A stretch of DNA of 64,000 nt from an uncultured Saprospiraceae bacterium (GTDB lineage: Bacteria > Bacteroidota > Bacteroidia > Chitinophagales > Saprospiraceae). The position numbers were made by a program, and so were the translations under genes. The DNA lies in contig CALFWO010000033.1 in assembly GCA_937928045.1 (NCBI GenBank), forward strand, positions 22,994 to 86,993, given 5' to 3'. Below the pieces are notes generated by a model, which was given only the letters and a program-made list of their open reading frames with translations, did not search any database and was not told the origin of the DNA. Shown here one piece after another: positions 7,293-15,277 of this stretch. The first letter of the stretch is position 1. The number at the start of each line of letters is the position of its first letter.

Positions 7293-9734
7293 TTAGTAAC
7301 TTTCTACTTTAAGTTTGCGAGTTACCTTAATGGCTACTTCTACTTTATCTCCATCCTCATCAAAGTCTAAGTAAAGTATTTTGCCGGCGTTGCCCACAGT
7401 TTTAAGATCTACAGAAGCAGAATCGTATCCGAGCACATCATCTTTACTTGAATCATCATCTTCCCACATAGATCCAGATACCTTTAATGTTGCTGATTTA
7501 CCTTCTGGAAGTGTAACTACAAATGGATCTCTCATGGTGTAACCTCTGGTTGCTTGTTCGGTTAATTCCCACGCGTCATCCTCATCAATGTCCAATACTG
7601 TTCTGGTATTGTTGCCACAAGAAAATTTTACATGACCATAATATTCATTTGCAGAACCAGCTTCTCCTCCACTTACTCTAATACACTTCATGTGAATAAT
7701 GCTCACATCGTAGTCATATTCCAAAGGCTTTAAATCTCTAAAAAAATTATTGCCTTCTAAGTCAACTTTTGCGGGAAGTTTCATTCTGTTGACGACATAT
7801 TCATGCATTACAGCTTTTAGTATTTCCGCTTTCTTTTCAATGTCTTTGTCATCTGGAAAAAATTCTTTGGTCAATAGATCTGAAATTGGCATCAAATCTA
7901 ATTTTATTGGAGCGGGAGCAGTTTCAATATTTGAATTCCACTTCTGATAATCATTCGCATTTCCCCCGGTAATATAGGTTCGGGCTGATAGATTAGAGCT
8001 CTTTTGACCTTCTGAGCCTGCACTGCTATAATTAAATTCGGCATTGGCTCCTACTTCTACTGCTTTGATTGCTGCGGTTACACTTGTTTCAAAACCAGCT
8101 TTTGTCATTCTAGCATTTTCATAATTAGTTCTAGTTAGCTCGTATAAAGAAATGAATCTACCTCCAAATGTTACAGACTGCGTTAAGTGTGTTCCAAAAC
8201 TTTTAACAATGTTAGAATAGGCCGATTTTACAGAACTAAGAGCTGTTGGAAGCTTATCACCTTTCTTTTCAGGTAAAGTAATAGCGGGCATAGAAGAAGG
8301 CACTTTCAGTTGTTCTATAAGTCGTCTGAAATTTTTATCCAATTTTAAACGATACTTCTGATTGGTCTTGTTGTCTATCCAAGTTTTATTTAATGTCACC
8401 TTGTAAAGTTCATTCGAAGCCTGCTTATAAGTGTACACCTTTTCAGTTCCAAAAGAACTACTATTCATTTGCGACATACTAGCACTAGCAGAACCGGATG
8501 CAATTCCTGGTACCGAAACACTTCCACCAATGGATCCTCCAAATGTAGAACTGAATTCTCCAAAGGTTTCTATGGTTTTGGTACTTTCAATAGTTTCACT
8601 AGAACCGATACTTTCAAACTTGGATCCAAATGGAATGATGTATTCACTTTGATTACCAGCAATTTCATCTGAATCAATTAGTTCAATTGCAGACATTCTT
8701 GCTCTTCTAGATTTATTGACTTGAAGCGGATCGACATACAGAATATCAACCCCAGTGCCGATCCAGTTTTTGGCCGCCAATGGTCTAATTGATGCAATCG
8801 TTGATGCTGCAAAAGTTAAATTCATCAATTGCATTGTAAAAGGTTTGTAGTCATCTCTATACTCACTAGGAAAAGGTCCCGTTGGTCGAATAGGGTCCTC
8901 CTCCACCATAGGAGCTGCTACTTCTTCTTCCATTCCTTGGGTGGCTCTTCCAGCTCTTACCATTCTTGGATCTGCTGAAGCCTGCTGAACTGGCTGACTT
9001 GTTTGCATTACAGTTGATTGCCCTGGTGCAGGTAAAGAAATTGCTTGTTGATTTGCCGAAGGATTGGCTCCTGGAGGAGGGAAATTTCCAACCATAGTTC
9101 TTCCTTCATTAATTGATGTGGGTAGCGAAAAAGCTCCACTTTGTTGGTCAAAAATAATGTACTCCGATCCGCGGAAAAAATAGATAGATCCGTTTTGCAC
9201 GTTGATTGCTGCATCTATAGTATTATTCCAATGCGCGGGAAGTCCCCAAGTTGCTAAGTTTGTTACAGGTCCATATGCTTGAGTATTGGAATCATAGGTA
9301 ATAAATTCTTGGCCATAAAAAAGATAGATCAAGCCAGGCGACCAATCTACGGCGGCATCGATTTGATTGTTCCAATTTGGTGGCAATCCGGCCCAAATAT
9401 CTCCTCCTGTGATGCTCTTTGTATTAATATCTAAAGTCAAGAAACTTGAACCACTAAATAAGAGGATGGTCTGCCCATCAAAAGAGGCAGCCGCCGTAAT
9501 CCCTTGCCAATTTGCCGGCCAGTTGGTGATAGCCGATATAGGAATAATGTCTTGAGATGCTCCTCCATAAATTGTGAACTCTCCTTTCTTGAAAATCATA
9601 CTGCCTGCCGTGGCATCCATAAAGGCCGCATCGATATCACTTCCAAAAGCTCCTGGCAAGTTCCATTGAGCTGAAGCACTTTGGATATTCATTAGCGCCA
9701 AAAGCAAAATTAGTTTTAGAATATAAGATTTCAT
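7293..9734 (-). CDS. Hemopexin-MACPF secreted pore-forming protein
   Basis: A signal peptide (residues 1-22, ending SASA) precedes four hemopexin-type repeats (about 28-205) with repeated W-x-G-L-P-x-x-W-x-x-x-I-D-A-A linkers. A Pro/Gln/Met-rich linker (about 210-290) follows, then a MACPF/CDC domain (about 295-650). The MACPF signature is explicit: Y506 and FGTH at 513-516, then GG at 524-525, the pattern aromatic-G-T-H-x7-G-G. The two segments expected to unfurl into membrane hairpins are the Ser/Gly/Ala-rich stretches at about 385-430 and 540-590. The C-terminal 140 residues are Asp-rich (DIDEDDAWE, WEDDDSSKDD, DFDEDGDK) and may be a Ca2+-binding C2-like domain. MACPF proteins oligomerise on membranes into large pores; Bacteroidales BSAP toxins are known bacterial examples. 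I know no named family with this domain order. No T9SS sorting domain is present. Confidence 0.85.
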   Translation of the reverse strand: MKSYILKLILLLALMNIQSASAQWNLPGAFGSDIDAAFMDATAGSMIFKKGEFTIYGGASQDIIPISAITNWPANWQGITAAASFDGQTILLFSGSSFLTLDINTKSITGGDIWAGLPPNWNNQIDAAVDWSPGLIYLFYGQEFITYDSNTQAYGPVTNLATWGLPAHWNNTIDAAINVQNGSIYFFRGSEYIIFDQQSGAFSLPTSINEGRTMVGNFPPPGANPSANQQAISLPAPGQSTVMQTSQPVQQASADPRMVRAGRATQGMEEEVAAPMVEEDPIRPTGPFPSEYRDDYKPFTMQLMNLTFAASTIASIRPLAAKNWIGTGVDILYVDPLQVNKSRRARMSAIELIDSDEIAGNQSEYIIPFGSKFESIGSSETIESTKTIETFGEFSSTFGGSIGGSVSVPGIASGSASASMSQMNSSSFGTEKVYTYKQASNELYKVTLNKTWIDNKTNQKYRLKLDKNFRRLIEQLKVPSSMPAITLPEKKGDKLPTALSSVKSAYSNIVKSFGTHLTQSVTFGGRFISLYELTRTNYENARMTKAGFETSVTAAIKAVEVGANAEFNYSSAGSEGQKSSNLSARTYITGGNANDYQKWNSNIETAPAPIKLDLMPISDLLTKEFFPDDKDIEKKAEILKAVMHEYVVNRMKLPAKVDLEGNNFFRDLKPLEYDYDVSIIHMKCIRVSGGEAGSANEYYGHVKFSCGNNTRTVLDIDEDDAWELTEQATRGYTMRDPFVVTLPEGKSATLKVSGSMWEDDDSSKDDVLGYDSASVDLKTVGNAGKILYLDFDEDGDKVEVAIKVTRKLKVESY

Positions 9735-9763
9735 TTTTCTGGTTTTTTATAAAAGAATGACCT

Positions 9764-9798
9764 TCCTAGAATTCAACTTTTCAAATTGAATTCTAGGA
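9764..9798. other. 13-bp-arm hairpin between the ankyrin and MACPF genes
   Basis: Arms TCCTAGAATTCAA and TTGAATTCTAGGA are perfect complements around a 9-nt loop. On the coding (minus) strand it is not followed by a U-tract, so it is more likely an mRNA-processing, stabilising or attenuation element than a plain terminator. Confidence 0.6.
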
Positions 9799-9833
9799 TT
9801 ATCAAAAGATTTTAATTTTATGTCGGTTGGAAT

Positions 9834-12221
9834 TTATTTTCTAAGGGCGTTGTTTTTCTTCAATACACCTTTTACTTTTCCTCCTCTGCATACTTGAAAT
9901 ACTAATTCGTCTTTTCCATTTCTAGCATTGACATCTGCACCTGCCATGATCATAGCTTCCGCAAAAGCAGCCCCGTCTTTTCCTGGGTTCTTTTGCATCG
10001 CTAGAACATGAAGTGGTGTATCTCCTGACACTGCCTGAGTAGTAACATCGGCCTTATAATGAATTAACAATTTTCCTGTACTGAAGTCTTTGTTTTGAGC
10101 AGCTACATGAATCATTTTATAGCCTGATCCAGATACTGTCGGTGCATTGGGATCTGATCCAGAACGCAAAAGAATCTCTGCAATAGTACTATAGCTTCTT
10201 GAAACCGCTGTATTTAATAAATCACCTCCAGTTAAATCAGCACCTGCTTTACTGATTTGATTTAAAACTTGATTAGCATTTGCTTCTACTGCAGGTCTAG
10301 CTGTAGCTTGAACATCGGCACCATTATCAAAAAGAAGCGCCGTAAGTTTTTCATTATTGTGCTTCACAGCTGGTTCTAAAAGTTCTTTAGAACTAGCATC
10401 TGCGCCAGCCGCAATTAATTGCTGTGTAATCGACACATTACCAGTAGTACATGATTTCTTAATAAATTTTGGACTAGTACCATCTGCACCGCTACCCAAT
10501 AATTGAGTTAAAATGTTTTCGTCATTTTTCTCAATACACATTTCCATTCCATTATTGGCATCCGCACCTGCTTCCAATAATTTTCCAACCATATCAGCAT
10601 TTTGCAATTCACATGCTTTACTAATAAATTTTGCCGGTGTTGCATCTGCCCCTGCGGCTAAAAGCGTTGAAGTAATTTTTGATTGGCCAGTGTTCACCGC
10701 AATGTCCATTCCATCGTTTGGATCAGCTCCTTTTTCAATCAGTTTGGCTACCAAAGGATTAGATTTAATATTACAAGCTTTCTCCATATAACTCACCGGA
10801 GAGGCATCTGCTCCTGGAGCATCTAATAAAACCATAGCAATTTTGGTTTCACCATCTTTGAAAGCGGTATCCAAACCTAAATTCGGATCAGCTCCAGCTT
10901 CTATGCAAGCCTCTACTAACGGTAGATTTTTTCCGCTTACAGCAAGTGGTAAAACTGGATTTGCATCTGCACCTGCTTTTACAAGCAACTTTGCAGTATT
11001 GTACTTTCCTGCCGTTGCAGCCGGTACTGCGCCTTTGTTCGCATCTGCACCTCTGTCCAAAAAAGCTTGAACAATTTGATCTTTTCCGCCACTTGCCGCT
11101 GAAGACATTTGAGCATTAGGATCTGCCTCAGCATCTAATAATTTATTCACCATCATTATGCTGTTTTTAGAAACAGCTTCAGAAAGTCCTTTATTGGGAT
11201 CAGCTCCATTCATCAAGAGCATATCGACCATAGGAATATTATTTTTTGTGACTGCCGTTTTCAAATGAGGATTAGGATCCGCATTGAACATCATGATACT
11301 ATTCTGTGCGAGTTGTTGGTCTCTTTTGTCGATTGCGTAAGTAAGCACTTTATCGGCGTTCGCCCCAGCATTCAACAATGGATCCATGATCTGTTTGGCA
11401 TTTTTGCTGATGGCATAGTCTAACGCTTTATTTGGATCAACACTTGTTGAAAGCAAATATTCGGCGATTTCAAAATTCCTTTTATCAATGGCGTAGTCAA
11501 AAACAGAATTGTCTAGTTTTACATTATAGTTCTCTACTACATCTTGAAACAATTGGGCTTTATTTCTTTCAAGAGCTGCGACTAATACATATTCAGGATT
11601 TCCTCCATTTTGCAAAAGGGTAGTCAGTACTTCAGTCTTATCCAGTTGAATAGCACGATCAATATGAGAAAGTGTTATCGGAGCATTGTTCATTACTAAT
11701 TTTTGAACTACATCATTGTTTGGAAATTGCATAGCAATATCTAATGGGGTCTTCTGAAATCCATCGACTGCATTAACATTGCCACCGTTGACTAGGATGA
11801 GTTGAACGAGACTAGCATTTTCGGATCTCACAGCCTCGTGTAAAGTTGATACACCACGATTATTCACTAATGTGGCATTCGCACCTCGCTTAATGAGGTC
11901 TTTAGATACATCAGTATCGCCTGCTCTGATAGCGCGCATCAATTGATTTTCACCATTAGCATCTAAATCATGAACAGCAATTCTTTCTGCGATAGCAGCA
12001 TCTTTTTCAGCTTTTGCTTTGGCTTGTTCTGCTCTTAATGCATCCGCTGCTTTTTGTTGCTCTTCTTTTCTTTTTGCAGCTTCTGCTGCATCTCTATCTC
12101 CGGTAAACGCATTGTCAACGTCACTCCAGGCTTCTTTTGCCCAACCAAAGAGACTTTGTGAATAGGTGGGTTGACTGGCAAATGCGAATAAAAAAATAGC
12201 TAGGATAAATTTCGTTTTCAT
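9834..12221 (-). CDS. Secreted ankyrin-repeat protein
   Basis: A signal peptide (residues 1-21, ending TYS) is followed by an acidic/aromatic patch (SLFGWAKEAWSDVDNAF), an Ala/Lys/Glu coiled segment (about 45-83), then about twenty ankyrin repeats to the C-terminus. The first and last repeats are canonical (GVSTLHEAVRSENASLVQLI; SGDTPLHVLAMQ). The middle ones are degenerate, of the form LL-x-A-G-A-D-A-N-x-G-L-x-x-A. Ankyrin stacks mediate protein-protein binding; here the protein is exported to the periplasm or beyond, which is less common than cytoplasmic use. Its leader ends AAAAAACCAGAACA before ATG, nearly the same as that of the MACPF gene 99 nt downstream. Possible roles are an immunity or chaperone partner for the pore former, a scaffold, or a target-binding effector; none is proved. 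Confidence 0.85.
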   Translation of the reverse strand: MKTKFILAIFLFAFASQPTYSQSLFGWAKEAWSDVDNAFTGDRDAAEAAKRKEEQQKAADALRAEQAKAKAEKDAAIAERIAVHDLDANGENQLMRAIRAGDTDVSKDLIKRGANATLVNNRGVSTLHEAVRSENASLVQLILVNGGNVNAVDGFQKTPLDIAMQFPNNDVVQKLVMNNAPITLSHIDRAIQLDKTEVLTTLLQNGGNPEYVLVAALERNKAQLFQDVVENYNVKLDNSVFDYAIDKRNFEIAEYLLSTSVDPNKALDYAISKNAKQIMDPLLNAGANADKVLTYAIDKRDQQLAQNSIMMFNADPNPHLKTAVTKNNIPMVDMLLMNGADPNKGLSEAVSKNSIMMVNKLLDAEADPNAQMSSAASGGKDQIVQAFLDRGADANKGAVPAATAGKYNTAKLLVKAGADANPVLPLAVSGKNLPLVEACIEAGADPNLGLDTAFKDGETKIAMVLLDAPGADASPVSYMEKACNIKSNPLVAKLIEKGADPNDGMDIAVNTGQSKITSTLLAAGADATPAKFISKACELQNADMVGKLLEAGADANNGMEMCIEKNDENILTQLLGSGADGTSPKFIKKSCTTGNVSITQQLIAAGADASSKELLEPAVKHNNEKLTALLFDNGADVQATARPAVEANANQVLNQISKAGADLTGGDLLNTAVSRSYSTIAEILLRSGSDPNAPTVSGSGYKMIHVAAQNKDFSTGKLLIHYKADVTTQAVSGDTPLHVLAMQKNPGKDGAAFAEAMIMAGADVNARNGKDELVFQVCRGGKVKGVLKKNNALRK

Positions 12222-12289
12222 TGTTCTGGTTTTTTAATAAGTTAGTGATTTGGTTTATGGCGTTATACAAGTTTCTCTGTTTCTAAGCA

Positions 12290-12297
12290 CAAAGGTA
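12290..12297 (-). promoter_or_regulatory. -7 promoter box for the ankyrin-repeat gene
   Basis: Reads TACCTTTG on the minus strand, a perfect TAnnTTTG match, 68 nt ahead of the ATG at 12221. There is no TTG at -33; the dyad at 12320-12337 takes its place. Confidence 0.5.
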
Positions 12298-12319
12298 GGG
12301 GGGAGTGCAAGAGCAGTAA

Positions 12320-12337
12320 ACCACATCTTCATGTAGT
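12320..12337. promoter_or_regulatory. 18-bp imperfect dyad, second copy of the putative operator
   Basis: ACCACATCTTCATGTAGT matches the dyad at 6277-6294 at 16 of 18 positions and lies exactly 22 nt upstream of the -7 box, as the other does. The sequences between dyad and box are unrelated in the two promoters, so the match is not simply a recent duplication. Confidence 0.55.
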
Positions 12338-12502
12338 TTTTTGGGTAATTGGTACCTGGAAAAATATTTTTTAAAAAAAATTTAAGTAGAAATACGCTAT
12401 TATTTTTCTCAATTATTGCTGCGGCCGAATTGAAAAAATGCTGATAAGAATAGAAAGCTAAAGTCGAAACAGGGAGTTGAAAAATTTAATAAAGTATTTG
12501 GG

Positions 12503-12652
12503 GGTGCCTATTTTATAAATGCTAAATCAAATTTTTGATTTAGCATTTATAAAATAGTCGCCATCCTCCGCACTTCCCTTTGGTCGGTCTGGAAATACTT
12601 TCCAGACATCCTGTTGGACAGGATTGCTACGGACGGCTCACCCGCTCCGCGG
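12503..12652. repeat. Hairpin-rich intergenic element (possible MITE/REP-like sequence)
   Basis: This fills much of the 545-bp gap between the ankyrin gene and the M28 peptidase gene. Seen: a 50-bp perfect inverted repeat at 12508-12557 (24-bp arms, 2-nt loop, extendable to 60 bp with two mismatches); a 9-bp-arm hairpin gtctggaaa/tttccagac at 12587-12607; a 7-bp-arm hairpin atcctgt/acaggat at 12608-12624; and a short GC hairpin at 12642-12652. Stacked palindromes outside genes suggest a dispersed repeat, but no second copy is visible here. The rest of the gap (12338-12502) is AT-rich with no recognisable gene. Confidence 0.5.
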
Positions 12653-12675
12653 TATATATTACATCGTGTTAATAA

Positions 12676-12712
12676 AAAAGCCCAGATTGGAAATCCAATC
12701 TGAGCTTTTTTA
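12676..12712 (-). terminator. Intrinsic terminator of the M28 peptidase gene
   Basis: The stem AAGCCCAGATTGG / CCAATCTGAGCTT around AAAT is flanked by an A-run and a T-run, so it can act in both directions. It follows the stop of the minus-strand peptidase gene at 12767. Confidence 0.8.
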
Positions 12713-12766
12713 TTTTTTAAAATGCTCGGAATTAATCAGGCCTAGGCTTACTACTATTTTATCGAT

Positions 12767-13999
12767 CTAAAAAACGACCTTCTTTATTATCTCACTATCT
12801 CCTCTTTTCACTACTACTTTCACGCGATCTCCTTCCTTGTACTTTCCTAAAGCCTCCATGTATTTATAAATATCTGTAGTTTCTGTATCACCAATTTTAA
12901 TGACCACGTCTCCTTTTTCAATTCCAGCTTTATCCGCAACTCTACCACCAATAACACCATCAACCCTCATCCCAGTTCCTTGATAAACATAATCCGGCAT
13001 TACACCTAAAGTAACTTTAAAGTTGGATACCTTTTGATCTTTGTTTTCTTCTTTGGTTCTAGTGAAATCAATTTTTCCTTTATCATCCAGAGAATTCATT
13101 ACCGCCAAAATGTATTTAGCTACAGAGAATATTCCGTCAAAGTTTACTATCTCCACATCGTCTGACGGCTTATGGTAGTGTTCATGAGCGCCAGTAAAAA
13201 AATGTAAGACAGGAAGATCTTGAAGATAAAAACTGGTATGATCACTTGGCCCAATTCCAGATTTTGTAGTGACCACTTTGATATCATCTACTTTAATATA
13301 TTGCAATGTCACTGGCCATGCAGAGGAAGTTCCAACGCCATTGATCGCCAAAGATTTTTCCTCATTTAATTTTCCGACCATATCCATATTGATCATGTAA
13401 TTCACTTTTGATAAATCGATGGTAGGATTTTCAGCGTAATACTTTGATCCAAATAGACCCAGCTCTTCTCCAGAGAATGCAATGAACAAATAATTGTTTT
13501 TACTCGGTTTTTCTTTAAGTACTTCGGCCATCATTAACATCGCCGCAATTCCACTAGCGTTGTCATCTGCTCCGTTATGAATCATTTCTTCTCCAACATG
13601 CAAAGAACCCGGTACATCTCCATGTCCTAAATGATCATAATGCGCTCCAATGATTATTGTATTTTCAGCACCTTTGTCTAAAAAAGCAACAACATTTTTA
13701 CCAGTACCTTGCTTTAGGTTCTCAGGAGTATTTATATGCGGATTTATTTTTCTAGCCCAAGGAAATTCTTGATACCAACTGCCTGCAGTTCCCATCGGAG
13801 TTAATTCCAAATCAAAAAATCTTCGAGAAATGTATGACGCTGCAAGTGCTTCCCCTTTTGTCCCAGTTTCGCGACCTTCTAGGTAATCAGAAGCCAAATA
13901 AACAACATCGACTTGAATGTTGTGAAGATAAATATCTTTGTTTTGTGCAGTCGAAAGCGTTACAAAGACGAATGAAAGAGCTACAAGTAAAGGGCGCAT
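12767..13999 (-). CDS. Secreted M28-family metallopeptidase with PDZ domain
   Basis: Zinc aminopeptidase-type peptidase, exported by a signal peptide (residues 1-18, ending LSTA). The M28 co-catalytic two-zinc site is recognisable: His120 and Asp122 in GAHYDHLG, Asp145 in NGADDNASG, Glu178/Glu179 in FSGEELGLFGS, Asp206 in NMDMVG, and a C-terminal His (H276 in HYHKPSD). A PDZ domain (about residues 330-410, with VADKAGIEKGDVVIKIGD) ends the protein and probably selects C-terminal or exposed peptide segments. Substrates are likely peptides outside the cytoplasm. It is monocistronic, with its own -7 box (14017-14024) and terminator. Confidence 0.9.
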   Translation of the reverse strand: MRPLLVALSFVFVTLSTAQNKDIYLHNIQVDVVYLASDYLEGRETGTKGEALAASYISRRFFDLELTPMGTAGSWYQEFPWARKINPHINTPENLKQGTGKNVVAFLDKGAENTIIIGAHYDHLGHGDVPGSLHVGEEMIHNGADDNASGIAAMLMMAEVLKEKPSKNNYLFIAFSGEELGLFGSKYYAENPTIDLSKVNYMINMDMVGKLNEEKSLAINGVGTSSAWPVTLQYIKVDDIKVVTTKSGIGPSDHTSFYLQDLPVLHFFTGAHEHYHKPSDDVEIVNFDGIFSVAKYILAVMNSLDDKGKIDFTRTKEENKDQKVSNFKVTLGVMPDYVYQGTGMRVDGVIGGRVADKAGIEKGDVVIKIGDTETTDIYKYMEALGKYKEGDRVKVVVKRGDSEIIKKVVF

Positions 14000-14016
14000 G
14001 ATTTAATTTTATGGCC

Positions 14017-14024
14017 CAAAGATA
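14017..14024 (-). promoter_or_regulatory. -7 promoter box for the M28 peptidase gene
   Basis: Minus strand TATCTTTG, a perfect TAnnTTTG match, 17 nt ahead of the ATG at 13999; the transcript leader would be very short. Confidence 0.5.
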
Positions 14025-14136
14025 CAATGAATTGATTTTTTTAAGGTCATTAAAGTGTTAAGGAGTTAAACGGGACTCGTGAATAAGGCATAGTATTCAA
14101 AAAATTAAACAGTTCAACTGCTCCCTTAGGCTGAAA

Positions 14137-14895
14137 TCAATTCAAATTTTCCCAAATAGTTCCAGTCCAGACCTTTACTTTATTATCATTGTCATCGTAA
14201 TATATTGTACCTGTCTCAGGATTAGTTGGAGCGGAACCAGGTGTTAACTTCATGAAGTCCCGGATATGTACTTCTCCATTCAATTCTAGGAGATCATTAA
14301 AGAAGTCTCCTTTTATTAAGGCTGCTGAATCTGCACTGTTATCGATATAGAGCTTTCCAGATCCTAATTCGTTAAATCCGGCATTATAGCCAACAAAAAC
14401 ATTCCCTAGTCCATTTACATTTTGTTTTCCTGCATTTGCACCAAGGTAAGTATTATTCGTACCGGTTTGATTTTTAAACCCAGTATCCATGCCTAGAAAT
14501 ACATTATTTTGACCAGTCTTGGTATTCAATCCTGTATTGAAACCGATGATAACATTACCGATGGTTCCGGTTGCATCTCTTCCGGCTTGTCGCCCAATGA
14601 AAACATTATTATTTCCTGAGATATTTTGTTCACCAGCATTATTTCCCAGAAATAAATTGTTTTTGCCACTTGTAGTCTGTTTACCTGCAGAGCTTCCTAA
14701 AAATATATTTTGATCGGCTTCAGATTCAATGATATTTATTCCTGCATCCAGTCCGATAAATACTGAATTAGTATCTGCAGTTACCTCAATGCGATCATTA
14801 AATTCAACTGGACTTTCCAAAATAATTTTATCACTTTGGCAAAAGGCAATGCCCTTCGCAAATAAGCAAATAGCGAAAATAATCAAGTCCTTCAT
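14137..14895 (-). CDS. Secreted beta-roll repeat protein
   Basis: A signal peptide (about residues 1-19, ending AFC) is followed by about seven repeats of 22-25 residues of the form N-N-x-F-x-G-x-x-A-G-x-x-x-x-x-G (about residues 45-185). The C-terminal segment reads like the collar of trimeric fibre proteins (GSAPTNPETGTIYYDDNDNKVKVWTGTIWENL). The repeats resemble the left-handed beta-roll heads of trimeric adhesins and are common in Bacteroidota surface proteins. No membrane anchor or T9SS sorting domain is seen, so how it stays on the cell is unclear. Function unknown; adhesin or structural fibre is likely. Confidence 0.7.
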   Translation of the reverse strand: MKDLIIFAICLFAKGIAFCQSDKIILESPVEFNDRIEVTADTNSVFIGLDAGINIIESEADQNIFLGSSAGKQTTSGKNNLFLGNNAGEQNISGNNNVFIGRQAGRDATGTIGNVIIGFNTGLNTKTGQNNVFLGMDTGFKNQTGTNNTYLGANAGKQNVNGLGNVFVGYNAGFNELGSGKLYIDNSADSAALIKGDFFNDLLELNGEVHIRDFMKLTPGSAPTNPETGTIYYDDNDNKVKVWTGTIWENLN

Positions 14896-15208
14896 TTTTA
14901 ATACATTAAATTAGAAGATGCCCATAAGGCACAACGAAAAAATATTTAATAAAATTGATTTTCTGAGTGGGAGGGAACAGAAGGTTAAGATAACACTAGT
15001 ATTCAGATTAAGCAACTATTATTAAATATTGAAGACGTACATATTGAAATGTTTATTGAAGACAACTTCTGATTACGTAAAAATACTTAGAGGTTAATCT
15101 TGTTTTTCAATATAAATTTGATCAATAGATTTATTTTTCGAATAAGCTTTATAAAGTTCATTTAAATACTTCGTTATTCGCAAACAGCAATACACTGAAA
15201 GAAAGTCG
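14896..15208. other. Intergenic region with no recognisable feature
   Basis: AT-rich sequence between the beta-roll gene and the terminator of the ABC-F gene. I see no open frame with coding character, tRNA or strong hairpin. It should hold the promoter of the beta-roll gene, but I could not find a clear TAnnTTTG box. Confidence 0.4.
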
Positions 15209-15250
15209 TAAAAAAAGAGTAGCTGGAATTTTTATTATTCCAGCTACTCT
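15209..15250 (-). terminator. Intrinsic terminator of the ABC-F gene
   Basis: Perfect 14-bp stem AGAGTAGCTGGAAT / ATTCCAGCTACTCT with a 7-nt loop, followed on the minus strand by a run of seven T. Confidence 0.88.
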
Positions 15251-15277
15251 CTAGATCAATGTTTTGAAAATATATAT

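Noticed and set aside
3456..9734. Hemopexin repeats as part of a matrix-metalloprotease-like enzyme
   Set aside because: No HExxH-type zinc site is present in either protein.
14137..14895. Beta-roll protein as a phage tail fibre
   Set aside because: It has a signal peptide and no phage genes nearby.
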